Counted from the first letter of the stretch, positions 51,308-60,572 are shown. The stretch: 64,000 bases of DNA from Klebsiella huaxiensis (GCF_003261575.2 NZ_CP036175.1:992001-1056000); one strand, 5' to 3'. Translations and numbers: made by a program. Notes: generated by a model from the letters alone, not told the origin.

Positions 51308-51919
51308 TTATTTCAATTGTTCATAGAACAGCAGGGCGGCTATCGCCACCATAATCATGCCGGAAGCAATACTGACTTTTTGTGCCATCTGGGGCCGGGT
51401 CGCCAATAGCGTTTTTGCGCCGTAGCCGACCAGTAAATAGACCAGCGTGCAGGTCACCAGATGAATGCCGCCAAGGGTCGACATTTGCTGCGCTACCGAC
51501 CAGCTTCCTTTAGGATCGGTAAACTGCGGTAGCAGAGCCAGAAACAGGAGGAAAACCTTTGGGTTCAGCCCGCTGATGCATAGCCCCTTAACTGCCCAGC
51601 GGTTCCAGGTGCCCATTGTCTGTTCTTCGGCATTTGGCGTTGGCGGGTGGCGCAGAATAGCGATGCCCAGCCACATGAGGTAGCCCGCGCCCAGCAGGGT
51701 AATCGTCGATAGCGCCAGCGGATGGCTGGCAATTAAGACCCCGATACCAGCAACCACGACAAATGTCGCTAGCAGGTGACCGGACATGAGTCCGGCGACC
51801 GCCGGTATCACGCGATGTCCGTTAATCCCCGCGCTGATAGCATAGGCCCAATCGGCACCGGGGGTGATGATCAGTAGAAAAGAGACCAGCCAGAAACTGG
51901 CGATAAAGCTCATCTCCAT
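51308..51919 (-). CDS. LysE/RhtB-type amino acid exporter
   Basis: 203 residues with five or six hydrophobic helices and the family signature ITPGADWAYAISAGINGH near the N-terminus. It should export an amino acid or a related metabolite. It is divergent from an Lrp-type regulator, a very common pairing for this exporter family. Confidence 0.87.
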   Translation of the reverse strand: MEMSFIASFWLVSFLLIITPGADWAYAISAGINGHRVIPAVAGLMSGHLLATFVVVAGIGVLIASHPLALSTITLLGAGYLMWLGIAILRHPPTPNAEEQTMGTWNRWAVKGLCISGLNPKVFLLFLALLPQFTDPKGSWSVAQQMSTLGGIHLVTCTLVYLLVGYGAKTLLATRPQMAQKVSIASGMIMVAIAALLFYEQLK

Positions 51920-52069
51920 GGATAGCCCACCTCTGCGCGATAGTGGCGATTTCCCATTGTCGTTTCCCTCATTAATTGTGGCTATTTGAGGGAAAGAATA
52001 TCGGCTTTATTGCGCAATGAGCTTTCAATGTTATGCTCTTAAATATTCTTTTAAGAGAGAATCTTCCAA

Positions 52070-52531
52070 ATGGATAGTATCGATCGAAAAATTCTTGCTG
52101 AGCTTCAGGCCGACGGGCGGCTATCGATAACCGAACTGGCGGAACGGGTGAATTTAAGCCTCTCCCCCTGTCATCGACGGCTGCGTGCGCTGGAACAAGA
52201 AGGGGTGATTACCGGCTATCGGGTGAATCTTGATCCCGCCAAAATGGGTTTCAATTTTTTGGCGATTGTCTTCGCGACGTTAAAAGAGGGCGATAAGCAA
52301 GCAGTGAGCGCTTTCGAAGAGGCAGTTGAAGAGATCCCGCAGATCGTGCTGGCGCAGCGCCTGTTTGGTGATCCGGACTATCTGATGCACGTGGTCACAC
52401 GCGATCTCCCGGCGTTCCAGAAACTTTATGATGACAAGCTTTCCGCGATGCCCGGCGTGCAGCACTTACGCTCGACGCTGGTGATGAAGACGGTCGTGCA
52501 GGATCGTCCGTTTCCGCTGGGTAATGGTTAA
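52070..52531 (+). CDS. Lrp/AsnC-type transcriptional regulator
   Basis: 153 residues with an N-terminal HTH (DRKILAELQADGRLSITELA and LSPCHRRLRALEQEGVI) and a C-terminal RAM ligand domain (VTRDLPAFQKLYDDKL). It probably controls the divergent LysE-type exporter in response to an amino acid. Confidence 0.9.
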   Translation: MDSIDRKILAELQADGRLSITELAERVNLSLSPCHRRLRALEQEGVITGYRVNLDPAKMGFNFLAIVFATLKEGDKQAVSAFEEAVEEIPQIVLAQRLFGDPDYLMHVVTRDLPAFQKLYDDKLSAMPGVQHLRSTLVMKTVVQDRPFPLGNG

Positions 52532-52534
52532 TCT

Positions 52535-52645
52535 CTCTCCTCCCAGAGGCGGCGCGCTTTGCCCGGGCTACCTGCCCGCAGACGGCTGTGAACCTGTAGC
52601 CCGGACAGATGCGTAGCATCGCCTCCGGGAAAATAACGGCGACAG
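52535..52645. repeat. REP block between converging Lrp and MarR genes
   Basis: GCCCGGGCTACCTGCCCGCAG opposite TGTAGCCCGGACAGATGCGT, with CGCCTCCGGGAAAATA at the end. These are the same REP halves found at 14.6 kb and in the 112-bp arrays. Confidence 0.8.
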
Positions 52646-52651
52646 GTTCTA

Positions 52652-53158
52652 TCAACTCTTTTCCAGCAGGCGCATAAAGACCGCCAGCGCCTCGTCCAAC
52701 TGCTGGCGCTGCGCAGTTGAGAGCCCGGCCAGCAGCTGATGCTCATTCTCCACGTGGCTATCCACCGCTTCATCGATCAACGTTCTCCCTTCGGGCGTAA
52801 GCGCGACCAGCAGGCTGCGCGCATCCTCCGGGTTTGGCTGGCGGCTGATAAAACCCCGTTTTTCCAGCGCCTTAAGGCGGTGTGTCATGGTGCCGGAAGT
52901 GATCATCAACGTTGAAAACAGTTGTGTTGGCGACAGCACAAACGGCTCGCCCGCCCGCCGCAGGGTCGCGAGCATATCAAACTCCCAACGCACCAGGTCG
53001 TGACGAATAAAGGCCGCTTCAATACGCGGCTCCAGCAGCATCGCGCAGCGTTTCAGCCGGCCGATTGGCCCCATTGGGCTGCAATCGAGATCGGGGCGTT
53101 CCCGTTGCCACTGTTCAAGAATGCGATCCACTGCGTCGGTCTGTGGTGATTTGTCCAT
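52652..53158 (-). CDS. MarR-family transcriptional regulator
   Basis: 168 residues with a winged HTH of MarR type (LSPTQLFSTLMITSGTMTHR, then LEKRGFISRQPNPEDARSLL). It is divergent from the EamA transporter across 80 bp rich in the motif TATCAAGATAAT/ATTTACCTTGATATGAAGATAA, likely its own operator. Confidence 0.9.
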   Translation of the reverse strand: MDKSPQTDAVDRILEQWQRERPDLDCSPMGPIGRLKRCAMLLEPRIEAAFIRHDLVRWEFDMLATLRRAGEPFVLSPTQLFSTLMITSGTMTHRLKALEKRGFISRQPNPEDARSLLVALTPEGRTLIDEAVDSHVENEHQLLAGLSTAQRQQLDEALAVFMRLLEKS

Positions 53159-53238
53159 TAATGCCCACCTGTCTTGATATCAAGATAATTATCGATACAT
53201 ACTTACACCACAATTTACCTTGATATGAAGATAAAATC

Positions 53239-54123
53239 ATGGCCTTTGTTTCGCGTAATCTCGTTGTTGATTTGCTGCTGACCGCGCTGGCCCCCGCCAT
53301 CTGGGGCAGCACTTATATTGTGACCTCACAGTTTCTACCGCCGGACAGGCCGTTTATCGCCGCGCTGCTGCGGGTTTTACCTGCCGGGATCGCTCTGCTT
53401 CTCTGGAGCCGCCGCTTTCCGCTGAGCAGCGAATGGTGGAAGCTGATCATCACCGGGATCCTGAATATCGGTGCGTTCCAGGCCTTGCTATTTATTGCCG
53501 CTTATCGTTTACCCGGTGGACTGGCGGCGGTGATTGGCGCTATTCAACCGCTACTGGTGATGCTATTGGCCTGGTGTGTCGATCGTCAACGATCGCCCTG
53601 GGTGGCGGTGTTGTCGGCCTGTGCCGGGATCGTGGGGATGGCGATGCTGCTGCTGTCGCCGCAAACGGTGCTCGATCCGTTGGGGATCGGCGCGGCGTTT
53701 CTGGGGGCGATCAGTATGGCGCTGGGGACCTGGCTTTCGCGACGCTGGGCGATCTCTTTGCCGGTCATTGCGCTGACCGGGTGGCAGTTGCTGATCGGCG
53801 GCATCGTGCTGGCTCCGATTGCTTTAATGGTCGATCCGCCGCTGCATCAGGTGACGCTGACACAGGCAGCGGGCTATCTGTGGCTGTGCGTTGCCGGGGC
53901 AATGCTGGCGTATGGCCTGTGGTTTCGCGGAATCGGTCGTCTTTCTCCGGTGGCGGTATCGGCGATGAGCCTTTTGAGTCCGGTAACGGCGGTGATATTA
54001 GGCTGGATTTTCCTCGGACAGAAAATAGAGGGAATGGCGCTAGTGGGGTTGGTGATTGTGTTGTTAAGCGTGTTGTCGATTCAGCGGGCGTTATCGAATA
54101 AAAGAGCAGTAACCAGCAGGTAA
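53239..54123 (+). CDS. EamA/DMT-family transporter
   Basis: 294 residues, ten hydrophobic helices and two EamA repeats (AIWGSTYIVTSQFLPPDRPF and WLWLC-type second half ending VTAVILGWIFLGQKIEG). Likely an inner-membrane exporter of a small metabolite, controlled by the divergent MarR-type gene. Substrate unknown. Confidence 0.88.
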   Translation: MAFVSRNLVVDLLLTALAPAIWGSTYIVTSQFLPPDRPFIAALLRVLPAGIALLLWSRRFPLSSEWWKLIITGILNIGAFQALLFIAAYRLPGGLAAVIGAIQPLLVMLLAWCVDRQRSPWVAVLSACAGIVGMAMLLLSPQTVLDPLGIGAAFLGAISMALGTWLSRRWAISLPVIALTGWQLLIGGIVLAPIALMVDPPLHQVTLTQAAGYLWLCVAGAMLAYGLWFRGIGRLSPVAVSAMSLLSPVTAVILGWIFLGQKIEGMALVGLVIVLLSVLSIQRALSNKRAVTSR

Positions 54124-54125
54124 AA

Positions 54126-54215
54126 TCCCGGGTCGTGGCGTGAACGCCTTACCCGGGCTACCGTCCTGCAGACGGCTGGGCACTCGTAGCCCGGTCAGCG
54201 CAGCGCCACCGGGAG
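54126..54215. repeat. REP-like palindromes after the EamA gene
   Basis: CTTACCCGGGCTACCG and CTCGTAGCCCGGTCAGCGCA form opposed REP halves. Confidence 0.75.
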
Positions 54216-54241
54216 CTTTTCCAGATCGACAAAAACAAAAA

Positions 54242-54258
54242 AGCCCCATCAAGGGGCT
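54242..54258 (-). terminator. rho-independent terminator AGCCCC-N5-GGGGCT
   Basis: A 6-bp stem followed on the minus strand by a long T-rich tract (complement of AAAAACAAAAA). It ends the DUF1471 gene transcript about 90 bp after its stop. Confidence 0.8.
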
Positions 54259-54347
54259 CGACATTGCTATGTGCTTATTATGTGGCGGGAGCCAGACTTA
54301 GCCGCCTTCAGGCGACCTGTCCGGCAGCTCCCTCTGCAACCATTTGG

Positions 54348-54557
54348 TTATTTAGACAGCTCAGCGGTCATATGAACCTGGTTACCGGTATAAGCTTCGG
54401 TAATGTGGTAAGACTCGCCCTGGTCTTTAGCGATGGCAGCGATTTTAGCTTCTGCGTTGTCCAGAGTATCCGCGGTGACGCTAACAGGCTGAGCGAAGCT
54501 AGCGAAAGAGACCAGAGACAGCATACCGGCAGCGGCAAGTAATTTTACGTTTTTCAT
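54348..54557 (-). CDS. DUF1471 (YdgH/BhsA/McbA) family periplasmic protein
   Basis: 69 residues: signal peptide ending ASFAQ, then the short DUF1471 domain (VSVTADTLDNAEAKIAAIAK). Family members are small periplasmic proteins induced by stress and linked to biofilm; this one has no assigned name. Good AAGGAC ribosome site. The 383-bp gap after it (54558-54940) holds no gene, and is AT-rich, probably with its promoter. Confidence 0.87.
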   Translation of the reverse strand: MKNVKLLAAAGMLSLVSFASFAQPVSVTADTLDNAEAKIAAIAKDQGESYHITEAYTGNQVHMTAELSK

Positions 54558-54940
54558 GGTGTTTGTCCTTTTAACTTTTATGGTGGAAAGCGTTGTTGCT
54601 TTCGATGGACTTATAATAAGTCTGCTAACTATAACGTGCGTTGCAAAAAGTGCGATTTAGATCACATTTTCATGACCATAAGATGACAGCGGAATGCACT
54701 ATGTGGTTTTTATTTTCAATAAAAACAAGTTGATAAATAATTTTCATGTGCTTTTTTCAGTGAGTGAAAATTTGTGTTAACGGCGAGGATTTTCTCTATT
54801 TAGGTTATTGATTATTGTTTTTGTGAATGTATTGACCGTTTTTTACGCGCGACAGGGAGCCATACTTCGCCCGTCGACGAAGCATTAACCTCTGGTTCAA
54901 GCGACAGTGGCGTTCACACTGATTAAGCGAGGATGACACC

Positions 54941-55258
54941 ATGATCGCAGTACTCTTTGAAGCCGAAGTCACACCTGCAAAGCAGGAACGCTATTTAGCG
55001 CTGGCGGCTGAACTGAAGCCTCTGCTTTGCGCCATCGACGGCTTCATCGCTATTGAACGTTTTCAAAGCCTGACGACGACGGGGAAAATTCTGTCGCTCT
55101 CCTGGTGGCGGGATGAAGAAGCGGTGCTGGCCTGGAAACGCAACCTTTGCCATCAGGCGGCGCAGAAAGAGGGGCGGGAGAGTATCTTCTCAGGCTATCA
55201 GATTCGGGTGGCTCAGGTGCTGCGCGAGTACCGCTCAGAGAATCCCGATCTTCTATAA
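54941..55258 (+). CDS. antibiotic biosynthesis monooxygenase-type protein
   Basis: 105 residues of the ABM ferredoxin-like fold (VLFEAEVTPAKQERYLALAA, FIAIERFQSL, SLSWWRDEEAVLAW). These proteins often degrade or modify small quinones or haem-like molecules, but no function can be assigned. It is 39 bp upstream of an ArsR-type regulator on the same strand, so the two probably form an operon. Confidence 0.85.
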   Translation: MIAVLFEAEVTPAKQERYLALAAELKPLLCAIDGFIAIERFQSLTTTGKILSLSWWRDEEAVLAWKRNLCHQAAQKEGRESIFSGYQIRVAQVLREYRSENPDLL

Positions 55259-55297
55259 TATGTTTGTGGTTTGCTATTGGAGAAAATAAAAGGCGCT

Positions 55298-56005
55298 ATG
55301 TTAAAACCTGTTGAGCTGATTGAAGACGACGAGTCGCTGGCCGTGGCGATGGCGGCAGTGGCGTCGGCGATGGCTGATGCCTCCCGGCTAAAGATGCTCT
55401 GCGCCTTAATGGATGGCCGGGCGTGGACGGCCACCGAGCTTTCCACCGTTGCCGATATTTCCCCCTCGACCGCCAGCGCCCATCTTAGCCGTCTGGTCAG
55501 CAGCGGTTTATTGATATGTCTCGCCCAGGGCCGCCACCGCTACTATCGCCTTGCCGGTAGCGATGTCGCCGGGCTGCTGGAAAATATGATGACCATGGCC
55601 GGCAAGCGCGCCGTGATGTTATCTACCAGCACGCCGGTTAACCTGCGCGTCGCGCGTACTTGCTACGATCATCTGGCTGGAGAAGTGGCGGTAGCGCTGT
55701 ATGATTTTCTGCTGCGCGAAGCGTGGATAACGTCTGATGGAACGGCCTTGACGTCCATTGGGGAAGCGCACTTTGCACGCCTGGGGATTGTGGTGACGTT
55801 GGGATCGCGGCGCAAAGCATGCTGCGGCTGCCTGGACTGGAGCGAACGGCGCTTACACCTCGGCGGTGCGGCTGGGGCGGCGCTGCTACTGCATGGTCAG
55901 CAAAAAGGATGGTTTACCACCACGGCAGGATTTCGCGAAGTGACGATTACTCCAGAAGGGTGGCGTGCATTGCATCGGCATTTTCAACTGACGGAAAGAC
56001 CGTAG
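55298..56005 (+). CDS. ArsR-type HTH regulator with Cys-rich C-terminal half
   Basis: 235 residues. The N-terminal half is an ArsR winged HTH (MADASRLKMLCALMDGRAWT, STASAHLSRLVSSGLLICL). The C-terminal half, 100 residues longer than usual ArsR proteins, has the group KACCGCLDWSERRLHLGG, possibly a metal or redox sensor. The ATG at 55298 has AAAAGG; an upstream TTG is rejected. Pairs with the monooxygenase-like gene. Confidence 0.85.
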   Translation: MLKPVELIEDDESLAVAMAAVASAMADASRLKMLCALMDGRAWTATELSTVADISPSTASAHLSRLVSSGLLICLAQGRHRYYRLAGSDVAGLLENMMTMAGKRAVMLSTSTPVNLRVARTCYDHLAGEVAVALYDFLLREAWITSDGTALTSIGEAHFARLGIVVTLGSRRKACCGCLDWSERRLHLGGAAGAALLLHGQQKGWFTTTAGFREVTITPEGWRALHRHFQLTERP

Positions 56006-56014
56006 CGGCAGATT

Positions 56015-56280
56015 TATACCCGTCATACTTCAAGTTGCTTGTGCGTTGGCAATAACTCGGCCCATCCTTGGGCCTCGCCCTAACGGGCGCAGTGCACAGC
56101 GTTCAAATTCGTTCCTGACGAATTTGTCCTCGCTCACCCCAGTCACTTACTGGAGTAAGCTCCTGGGGATTCACTGCGTCGCCGCGTTACTCGGCCTTCG
56201 GCCTCGCCCCTTCGGGGCCAGCGCAAGCGCTGTTCAAGGCACGAGTGCCTTGTCCTGCAACTCGAATTATTTAGGGTATA
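56015..56280. repeat. enlarged ERIC element with two internal insertions (266 bp)
   Basis: The termini TATACCC and GGGTATA and the core CACCCCAGTCACTTACTGGAGTAAGCTCCTGGGG are ERIC. After GTTGGC and, symmetrically, after GCCGC, two related inserts of about 70 bp stand (both containing ACTCGGCC, GGCCTCGCC, GTTCAA and TTGTCC). This makes the element twice the usual 127 bp. Confidence 0.88.
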
Positions 56281-56678
56281 TTCAGATTGTTCTTTATGTA
56301 GATAAATAGCCTTTTATGACAAGATAAATAGCTATTTTGTTAATTCCATATCGCTTTCTCGCCTTCAATGTAAATAACAATAACTTTGTTTTTTACTATC
56401 AATTTTTGTTCATTAATAGTTGCAACCTATCTGTTACATTGATTAACACCTCATGAACAAATGTATATTTATCAGCGAAAAATAGCATTCTTTGACGCCG
56501 ACAGCATCGACGAATTCTTTTATAGAATCCGTTCCTGACGCCTTAAATATTGCGGCTTCCGGTCAGTCGAAGTTTCTATTAACAGTTGCACAAGTGAGCA
56601 TCGCATATCGCTTCTGACTTTTGTGCGAATTAACTGTTTGCTCATTGATACTTAATTCACTCTGACAAGGAAATGGCA
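56281..56678 (+). promoter_or_regulatory. mrkA upstream regulatory region
   Basis: A 398-bp AT-rich region before mrkA with no gene. A TATCAA stands at 56397-56402, the sequence reported as the MrkH box in K. pneumoniae. TTGATT (about 56439) with TATATT downstream is a possible but imperfectly spaced promoter. A long untranslated leader seems likely. Site assignment is tentative. Confidence 0.45.
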
Positions 56679-57287
56679 ATGAAAAAGGTTCTTCTCTCTG
56701 CTGCAATGGCGACTGCGTTTTTTGGTATGGCTGCGGCAAATGCTGCTGATACCAATGTAGGCGGCGGTCAGGTTAATTTCTTCGGTAAAGTTACCGACGT
56801 CTCTTGTACTGTTTCCGTAAACGGCCAGGGCAGCGATGCTAACGTTTATCTGTCTCCGGTGACTTTAACGGAAGTTAAAGCAGCTACCGCAGATACCTAC
56901 CTGAAACCAAAATCGTTCACCATCGACGTTTCTAACTGCCAGGCTGCTGACGATACCAAACTGGATGACGTGAGCAAACTGGGCGTGAACTGGACCGGTG
57001 GTAACCTGCTGGCTGGCGCAACCAGCAAACAACAGGGCTACCTGGCGAACACCGAAGCGGCTGGCGCACAGAATATTCAGTTGGTTCTGTCTACCGACAA
57101 TGCCACCGCGCTGACCAATAAAATCATCCCGGGTGACAGCACTCAGCCTACCGCAACTGGTGATGCTGCTGCCGTAGCGGATGGCGCACGTTTCACTTAC
57201 TACGTTGGTTACGCGACCAGTACCCCGGATACCGTCACTACCGGCGTGGTTAACAGCTACGCAACTTACGAAATTACCTACCAGTAA
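56679..57287 (+). CDS. mrkA: MrkA, type 3 fimbrial major pilin
   Basis: 202 residues, exactly the K. pneumoniae MrkA length and nearly the same sequence: signal peptide ending AANA, NVGGGQVNFFGKVTDVSCTV, SKQQGYLANTE, and the C-terminal SYATYEITYQ. It builds the rod of mannose-resistant type 3 fimbriae used in biofilm. The ATG at 56679 has AAGGAA six bases upstream; the ATG at 56673 is too close to it. Confidence 0.97.
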   Translation: MKKVLLSAAMATAFFGMAAANAADTNVGGGQVNFFGKVTDVSCTVSVNGQGSDANVYLSPVTLTEVKAATADTYLKPKSFTIDVSNCQAADDTKLDDVSKLGVNWTGGNLLAGATSKQQGYLANTEAAGAQNIQLVLSTDNATALTNKIIPGDSTQPTATGDAAAVADGARFTYYVGYATSTPDTVTTGVVNSYATYEITYQ

Positions 57288-57295
57288 TAAATAAA

Positions 57296-57358
57296 ACCGC
57301 CTCGCGCCGGGGCGGTCTAAAACAATAATAAAGCGGCCACTGCTGCCGCTTATTTTTT
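57296..57358 (+). terminator. two hairpins between mrkA and mrkB
   Basis: First, ACCGCC...GGCGGT (57296-57316). Second, AAGCGGC-CACTGCT-GCCGCTT (57331-57351) followed by ATTTTTTATT, which looks like a rho-independent terminator. They should stop part of the transcription, keeping pilin in excess over chaperone and usher. Confidence 0.75.
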
Positions 57359-57372
57359 ATTCTGAGGTCAGC

Positions 57373-58074
57373 ATGAAGCGTATTGCCCTTTTTTTCTGTT
57401 TCATTTTTAGTTTTGCGGCCCATGCCAATAATATTATTGTTAACGGCACCCGCTTTATTTATCCAGGAAATGAAAAAGAAATAACGGTGCAGCTCTCCAA
57501 CACCGCCGACCGTCCGGCGCTGGCGCAAGCCTGGCTGGATAACGGTAATGCCGACGCAACGCCGGATACTATTACGACGCCATTTATTATCACCCCACCT
57601 ATTTCCCGGGTTGACGCGAAAAGCGGCCAGACTCTGCGTATTAAGCTCGGCAGCAACGCGGGACTCGCTAAAGATAAAGAAACGCTGTGGTGGCTAAACC
57701 TTCTGGAAATACCGCCGGTCGAGGCGAGCCAGAAAAATGAAGGGCAAAATATTCTGCAACTGGCGATTCGTTCGCGCTTTAAATTTATTTATCGTCCCAA
57801 CGGATTAGGCAACCGCGACGCGGCAGCAGAGAAATTAGTTCTTTCCGCAAATGGCAACAATTTATCCGTCAGTAATCCGACGCCTTTTTATGTCACCGTA
57901 AGCCGTATTTCCCGCGACGGCGGCAAAGCGCTAAACAGCAAAACGGTGATGTTTGCCCCGCAGTCTAGCCAGACCATCGCTCTCTCTTCCGCGGTGAACA
58001 GAGGCGAGACCCTGACCGTTAACAACATTAATGACTATGGCGCAGATGTCGCAGTGAAAGTTGCCGTCAAATAA
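57373..58074 (+). CDS. mrkB: MrkB, type 3 fimbrial chaperone
   Basis: 233 residues of the PapD family: signal peptide ending AAHA, NNIIVNGTRFIYPGNEKE with the conserved Arg, SRFKFIYRPNGL with the conserved Lys/Arg, and LSVSNPTPFYVTVSRI. Periplasmic chaperone for MrkA, MrkD and MrkF. Start with GAGGT; it precedes mrkC by 11 bp. Confidence 0.95.
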   Translation: MKRIALFFCFIFSFAAHANNIIVNGTRFIYPGNEKEITVQLSNTADRPALAQAWLDNGNADATPDTITTPFIITPPISRVDAKSGQTLRIKLGSNAGLAKDKETLWWLNLLEIPPVEASQKNEGQNILQLAIRSRFKFIYRPNGLGNRDAAAEKLVLSANGNNLSVSNPTPFYVTVSRISRDGGKALNSKTVMFAPQSSQTIALSSAVNRGETLTVNNINDYGADVAVKVAVK

Positions 58075-58085
58075 GGGAAACGATC

Positions 58086-60572
58086 ATGAAGCAGAGGTCA
58101 ATCTGCCCGGGAAGATTAAGCACGGCCATTGCGGTTGCGCTGTGCTGCTTTCCGCCATTTTCCAGCGGAGAGGAAAACCCGGGAACGGTCTATCAGTTTA
58201 ACGATGGTTTTATCGTCGGCAGCCGCGAAAAGGTCGATCTGTCGCGCTTCTCGACCAGCGCCATCTCCGAGGGCGTCTATTCACTGGACGTGTACACCAA
58301 CGGCGAGTGGAAAGGTCGCTACGATCTGAAAGTCACCGCGGGTAAAGACGGCAAAATGGGCGTCTGTTACACCAAAGCGATGCTGATGCAATACGGTATC
58401 TCGCCGGAGAAGTTCAACCCGCAACTGAGCGAAAAAGAGGGCTTCTGCGGCCGTCTGCAAGAGTGGCGTAACGAAGAAAACGTCAAGGATAGCCTGATTC
58501 AGTCCTCCCTGAGACTGGATATTTCCGTACCACAAATCTACGAAGATCAGCGCCTTAAAAACTTTGTCAGCCCGGAGTTCTGGGATAAAGGCGTTGCGGC
58601 GCTGAATTTAGGCTGGATGGCAAACGCCTGGAACAGCCACAGCTCGTCGTCCAACGGTTCTGATAACAGCAGTGCTTATCTGGGTGTTAATGCAGGTCTG
58701 TCGTGGGACGGCTGGCTGCTCAAGCATATCGGTAACCTGAACTGGCAGCAGCAGCAGGGAAAAGCCCACTGGAACAGCAACCAAACCTACCTGCAGCGGC
58801 CCATTCCGCAGATTAACTCGATAGTCAGCGGCGGGCAGATTTTTACCAACGGCGAATTCTTCGACACCATTGGCCTGCGCGGGGTAAACCTGGCGACCGA
58901 TGACAATATGTTCCCGGACGGCATGCGCTCCTACGCCCCGGAAATTCGCGGCGTAGCGCAAAGTAACGCCCTGGTCACGGTTCGTCAGGGCAGCAATATT
59001 ATCTATCAGACCACGGTGCCGCCGGGGCCGTTTACCCTGCAGGATGTTTACCCTTCCGGCTACGGTAGTGACCTTGAAGTTTCGGTTAAAGAAGCCGATG
59101 GTACGGTTGAAGTGTTTAGCGTGCCTTACGCCTCGGTGGCGCAATTACTGCGTCCAGGAATGACCCGCTATGCGCTCTCTGCCGGTAAAGTCGACGACAG
59201 TTCGCTGCGTAATAAGCCGATGCTCTACCAGGGAACCTGGCAGCACGGTTTAAATAACCTGTTTACCGGCTACACCGGCGTCACTGGTTTTGATGACTAC
59301 CAGGCGTTCCTGCTGGGAACCGGGATGAACACCGGCATCGGCGCGCTGTCGTTCGACGTTACTCATTCACGGCTGAAGAGCGACACCCTCGACGAGCAGG
59401 GGCAAAGCTATCGCGCCACTTTTAACCGCATGTTTACCGAGACCCAGACCAGCATCGTGCTGGCGGCATATCGCTACTCCACCAAAGGCTATTACAACCT
59501 GAACGACGCGCTGTATGCGGTCGATCAGGAAAAAAATCACAACAGTAATTACACCGTCTGGCGGCAAAAAAACGGTATGACCTTTACCGTTAACCAAAAC
59601 CTGCCGGACGGCTGGGGCGGTTTTTATCTGAGCGGCCGGGTGGCGGATTACTGGAACCGTTCCGGAACCGAGAAGCAGTACCAGTTTAGTTACAACAACA
59701 TGTACGGTCGTCTCTCGTGGTCGGTCAGCGCGCAGCGCGTCTATACCCCGGATAGCTCCGGTCATCGCCGCGACGATCGCGTTTCGCTCAACTTCAGCTA
59801 CCCGCTGTGGTTCGGTGAAAACCGTACCGCTAACCTGACGTCAAATACCTCGTTTAATAATTCACGCTTCGCCAGTTCACAAATTGGCGTCAACGGTTCG
59901 CTGGATAGCGAAAACAACCTCAACTACGGCGTGTCGACAACCACGGCGACCGGCGGTCAGCATGATGTGGCGCTGAACGGCAGCTACCGTACTCCGTGGA
60001 CCACGCTGAACGGCAGCTATAGCCAGGGCGAAGGGTATCGCCAGAGCGGCGTCGGTGCCAGCGGAACGCTGATTGCCCATCGCCACGGCGTGGTGTTCTC
60101 GCCGGAAAGTGGCACCACCATGGCGCTGATCGAAGCGAAGGATGCCGCTGGCGCGATGTTGCCGGGTTCGCCGGGGACCCGCATTGACAGCAACGGCTAC
60201 GCCATTCTGCCGTATCTGCGACCTTACCGGATTAACTCCGTTGAAATTGACCCGAAGGGCAGCAACGACGATGTCGCCTTTGACCGTACCGTGGCGCAGG
60301 TGGTGCCGTGGGAAGGCAGCGTGGTCAAGGTCTCTTTCGGTACCACGGTGCAAAACAACATTACGTTGCAGGTGCGTCAAGCGAATGGTCAGCCTCTACC
60401 GTTCGGTGCCACGATATTTGGCGCTACCGGAAAGGAAATCGGCGTGGTAGGACAGGGCAGCATGATGTTTATCAGCGACGCCAGCGCACCGAAGGCCACG
60501 GTTAAGTGGAGCGGTGGACAATGTTCGGTGGATTTGAGTCAGGAAAAAACAAAGGAAACGCTATGTCGCTAA
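58086..60572 (+). CDS. mrkC: MrkC, type 3 fimbrial usher
   Basis: 828 residues of the outer-membrane usher family: N-terminal chaperone-binding domain, beta barrel, plug, and the C-terminal PLPFGATIFGATGKEIGVVG. It ends QCSVDLSQEKTKETLCR. Start with AAGGGAAA. Overlaps mrkD by 10 bp (CTATGTCGCTAA), so translation is coupled. Confidence 0.95.
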   Translation: MKQRSICPGRLSTAIAVALCCFPPFSSGEENPGTVYQFNDGFIVGSREKVDLSRFSTSAISEGVYSLDVYTNGEWKGRYDLKVTAGKDGKMGVCYTKAMLMQYGISPEKFNPQLSEKEGFCGRLQEWRNEENVKDSLIQSSLRLDISVPQIYEDQRLKNFVSPEFWDKGVAALNLGWMANAWNSHSSSSNGSDNSSAYLGVNAGLSWDGWLLKHIGNLNWQQQQGKAHWNSNQTYLQRPIPQINSIVSGGQIFTNGEFFDTIGLRGVNLATDDNMFPDGMRSYAPEIRGVAQSNALVTVRQGSNIIYQTTVPPGPFTLQDVYPSGYGSDLEVSVKEADGTVEVFSVPYASVAQLLRPGMTRYALSAGKVDDSSLRNKPMLYQGTWQHGLNNLFTGYTGVTGFDDYQAFLLGTGMNTGIGALSFDVTHSRLKSDTLDEQGQSYRATFNRMFTETQTSIVLAAYRYSTKGYYNLNDALYAVDQEKNHNSNYTVWRQKNGMTFTVNQNLPDGWGGFYLSGRVADYWNRSGTEKQYQFSYNNMYGRLSWSVSAQRVYTPDSSGHRRDDRVSLNFSYPLWFGENRTANLTSNTSFNNSRFASSQIGVNGSLDSENNLNYGVSTTTATGGQHDVALNGSYRTPWTTLNGSYSQGEGYRQSGVGASGTLIAHRHGVVFSPESGTTMALIEAKDAAGAMLPGSPGTRIDSNGYAILPYLRPYRINSVEIDPKGSNDDVAFDRTVAQVVPWEGSVVKVSFGTTVQNNITLQVRQANGQPLPFGATIFGATGKEIGVVGQGSMMFISDASAPKATVKWSGGQCSVDLSQEKTKETLCR

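Noticed and set aside
56046..56309. 87-codon open frame rich in Arg/Leu upstream of mrkA.
   Set aside because: It lies fully within the enlarged ERIC element.
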